From Planctomyces sp. SH-PL14 (GTDB lineage Bacteria; Planctomycetota; Planctomycetia; Planctomycetales; Planctomycetaceae), in assembly GCF_001610835.1 (NCBI RefSeq), contig NZ_CP011270.1, positions 5,288,001-5,352,000 on the forward strand: a DNA stretch of 64,000 bases, read 5' to 3'. The translations under genes were made by a program, and so were the position numbers. The notes under the pieces were generated by a model. The model was given only the letters and a program-made list of their open reading frames with translations, was not told the DNA's origin and ran no database searches. Positions 63,639 to 64,000 of this stretch are shown here, piece by piece. Positions within the stretch are counted from its first letter, which is position 1; every line of letters starts with the position of its first letter.

Positions 63639-64000
63639 ATGGCTTCTCTGCGACAGATGGCGCTGGCCGGTCTCATGGGCTTCGGTCTGGCTTCGCCGGC
63701 CTTCGCCGCCGTTGAGCCGGCGGTGCTTCAGGCGGAGGCGGCCCGCGTTCAGGTCGTCAAGGAGATGTGCCCGACCGTCGTCGCCATCTTCGACGCCGGC
63801 GCCAAGGGAGGGGGCTCGGGAGTCCTGGTCTCGAACGACGGCTTTGCCGTGACGAACTTCCACGTCGTGGGCGAGCTCGGCGGGTTCATGAAGTGCGGGC
63901 TGAACGACGGCAAGGTGTACGACGCCGTCCTCGTCGGGATCGATCCGACCGGCGACGTGGCCCTCATCAAGCTCCTCGGGCGCGACGACTTCCCCGCGGC
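63639..64000 (+). CDS. Trypsin-like serine protease (DegP/HtrA type), cut by window end
   Basis: The first 120 residues of an exported protease; the window ends inside the gene. Signal peptide MASLRQMALAGLMGFGLASPAFA. The S1C fold is clear: GGGSGVLVSNDGFAVTNFHVV with the catalytic His, and GIDPTGDVALIKL with the catalytic Asp. The Ser and any PDZ domain lie beyond the window. Likely a periplasmic protein-quality-control protease. Confidence 0.85.
   Translation, partial: MASLRQMALAGLMGFGLASPAFAAVEPAVLQAEAARVQVVKEMCPTVVAIFDAGAKGGGSGVLVSNDGFAVTNFHVVGELGGFMKCGLNDGKVYDAVLVGIDPTGDVALIKLLGRDDFPA

Overview
The window looks like high-GC chromosome from a member of the Planctomycetota. This is inferred from overall character: secreted Gly-rich and TPR proteins, very large chimeric kinases, a signal peptidase I with a huge insertion, scattered biosynthetic genes not grouped in classical operons, and intergenic regions full of short structured repeats. 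No rRNA, canonical tRNA, transposase, phage gene or CRISPR array was found. All product calls come from reading the translations; no database search was run.

Layout. 0-10 kb: signal peptidase I, a secreted transglutaminase-like protein, a di-haem cytochrome c peroxidase-like protein, a ketoacyl-ACP synthase, a secreted repeat protein and nadC. 10-20 kb: a Zn-ribbon membrane protein, a family 2 glycosyltransferase, small membrane proteins (one of 48 residues), an ATP-grasp ligase, an NTF2-like protein and a Gly-rich TPR protein. 20-26 kb: an OprB-like porin, a HAD phosphatase, a DUF1254/DUF1214 protein, an SMI1/KNR4 protein and a YiaV/YiaW-like pair. 26-45 kb: a signalling block with a NarL-type two-component pair, an NtrC-type regulator, a 1983-residue pseudokinase/ATPase/hybrid histidine kinase, a secretin-like protein, an orphan histidine kinase and an FHA-Ser/Thr kinase. 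45-51 kb: priA, infC (apparent AUC start) and hisB. 51-59 kb: an RNA-repair locus. 59-64 kb: mutY, a TPR protein, a periplasmic peroxiredoxin and a truncated trypsin-like protease.

The most interesting part is the RNA-repair locus. A divergent rtcR (CARF plus sigma-54 activator) faces a GG-N10-GC sigma-54 promoter. That promoter precedes rsr (Ro60/TROVE protein), then about 830 bp holding five tandem Y-RNA-like elements, then rtcB (RNA ligase) and rtcA (RNA cyclase). Each element is closed by a long terminal helix and carries AATGC-N4-GGRASTACAT on the 5' side and YCTYGT on the 3' side. Three contain a complete circularly permuted tRNA (T arm, acceptor stem, D arm) with its ends where an anticodon loop would be. 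One has a T arm and acceptor only, and one has no tRNA part. The architecture matches the known rsr-yrlA-rtcBA operons, but the five-member RNA set with graded loss of the tRNA module is unusual.

The second notable theme is a family of about 311-bp intergenic repeats: six full and four left-end copies in 64 kb. They carry several stem-loops whose arms change in a compensatory way between copies. A second hairpin-rich family (three copies) and several inverted-repeat cassettes fill most other long intergenic gaps.
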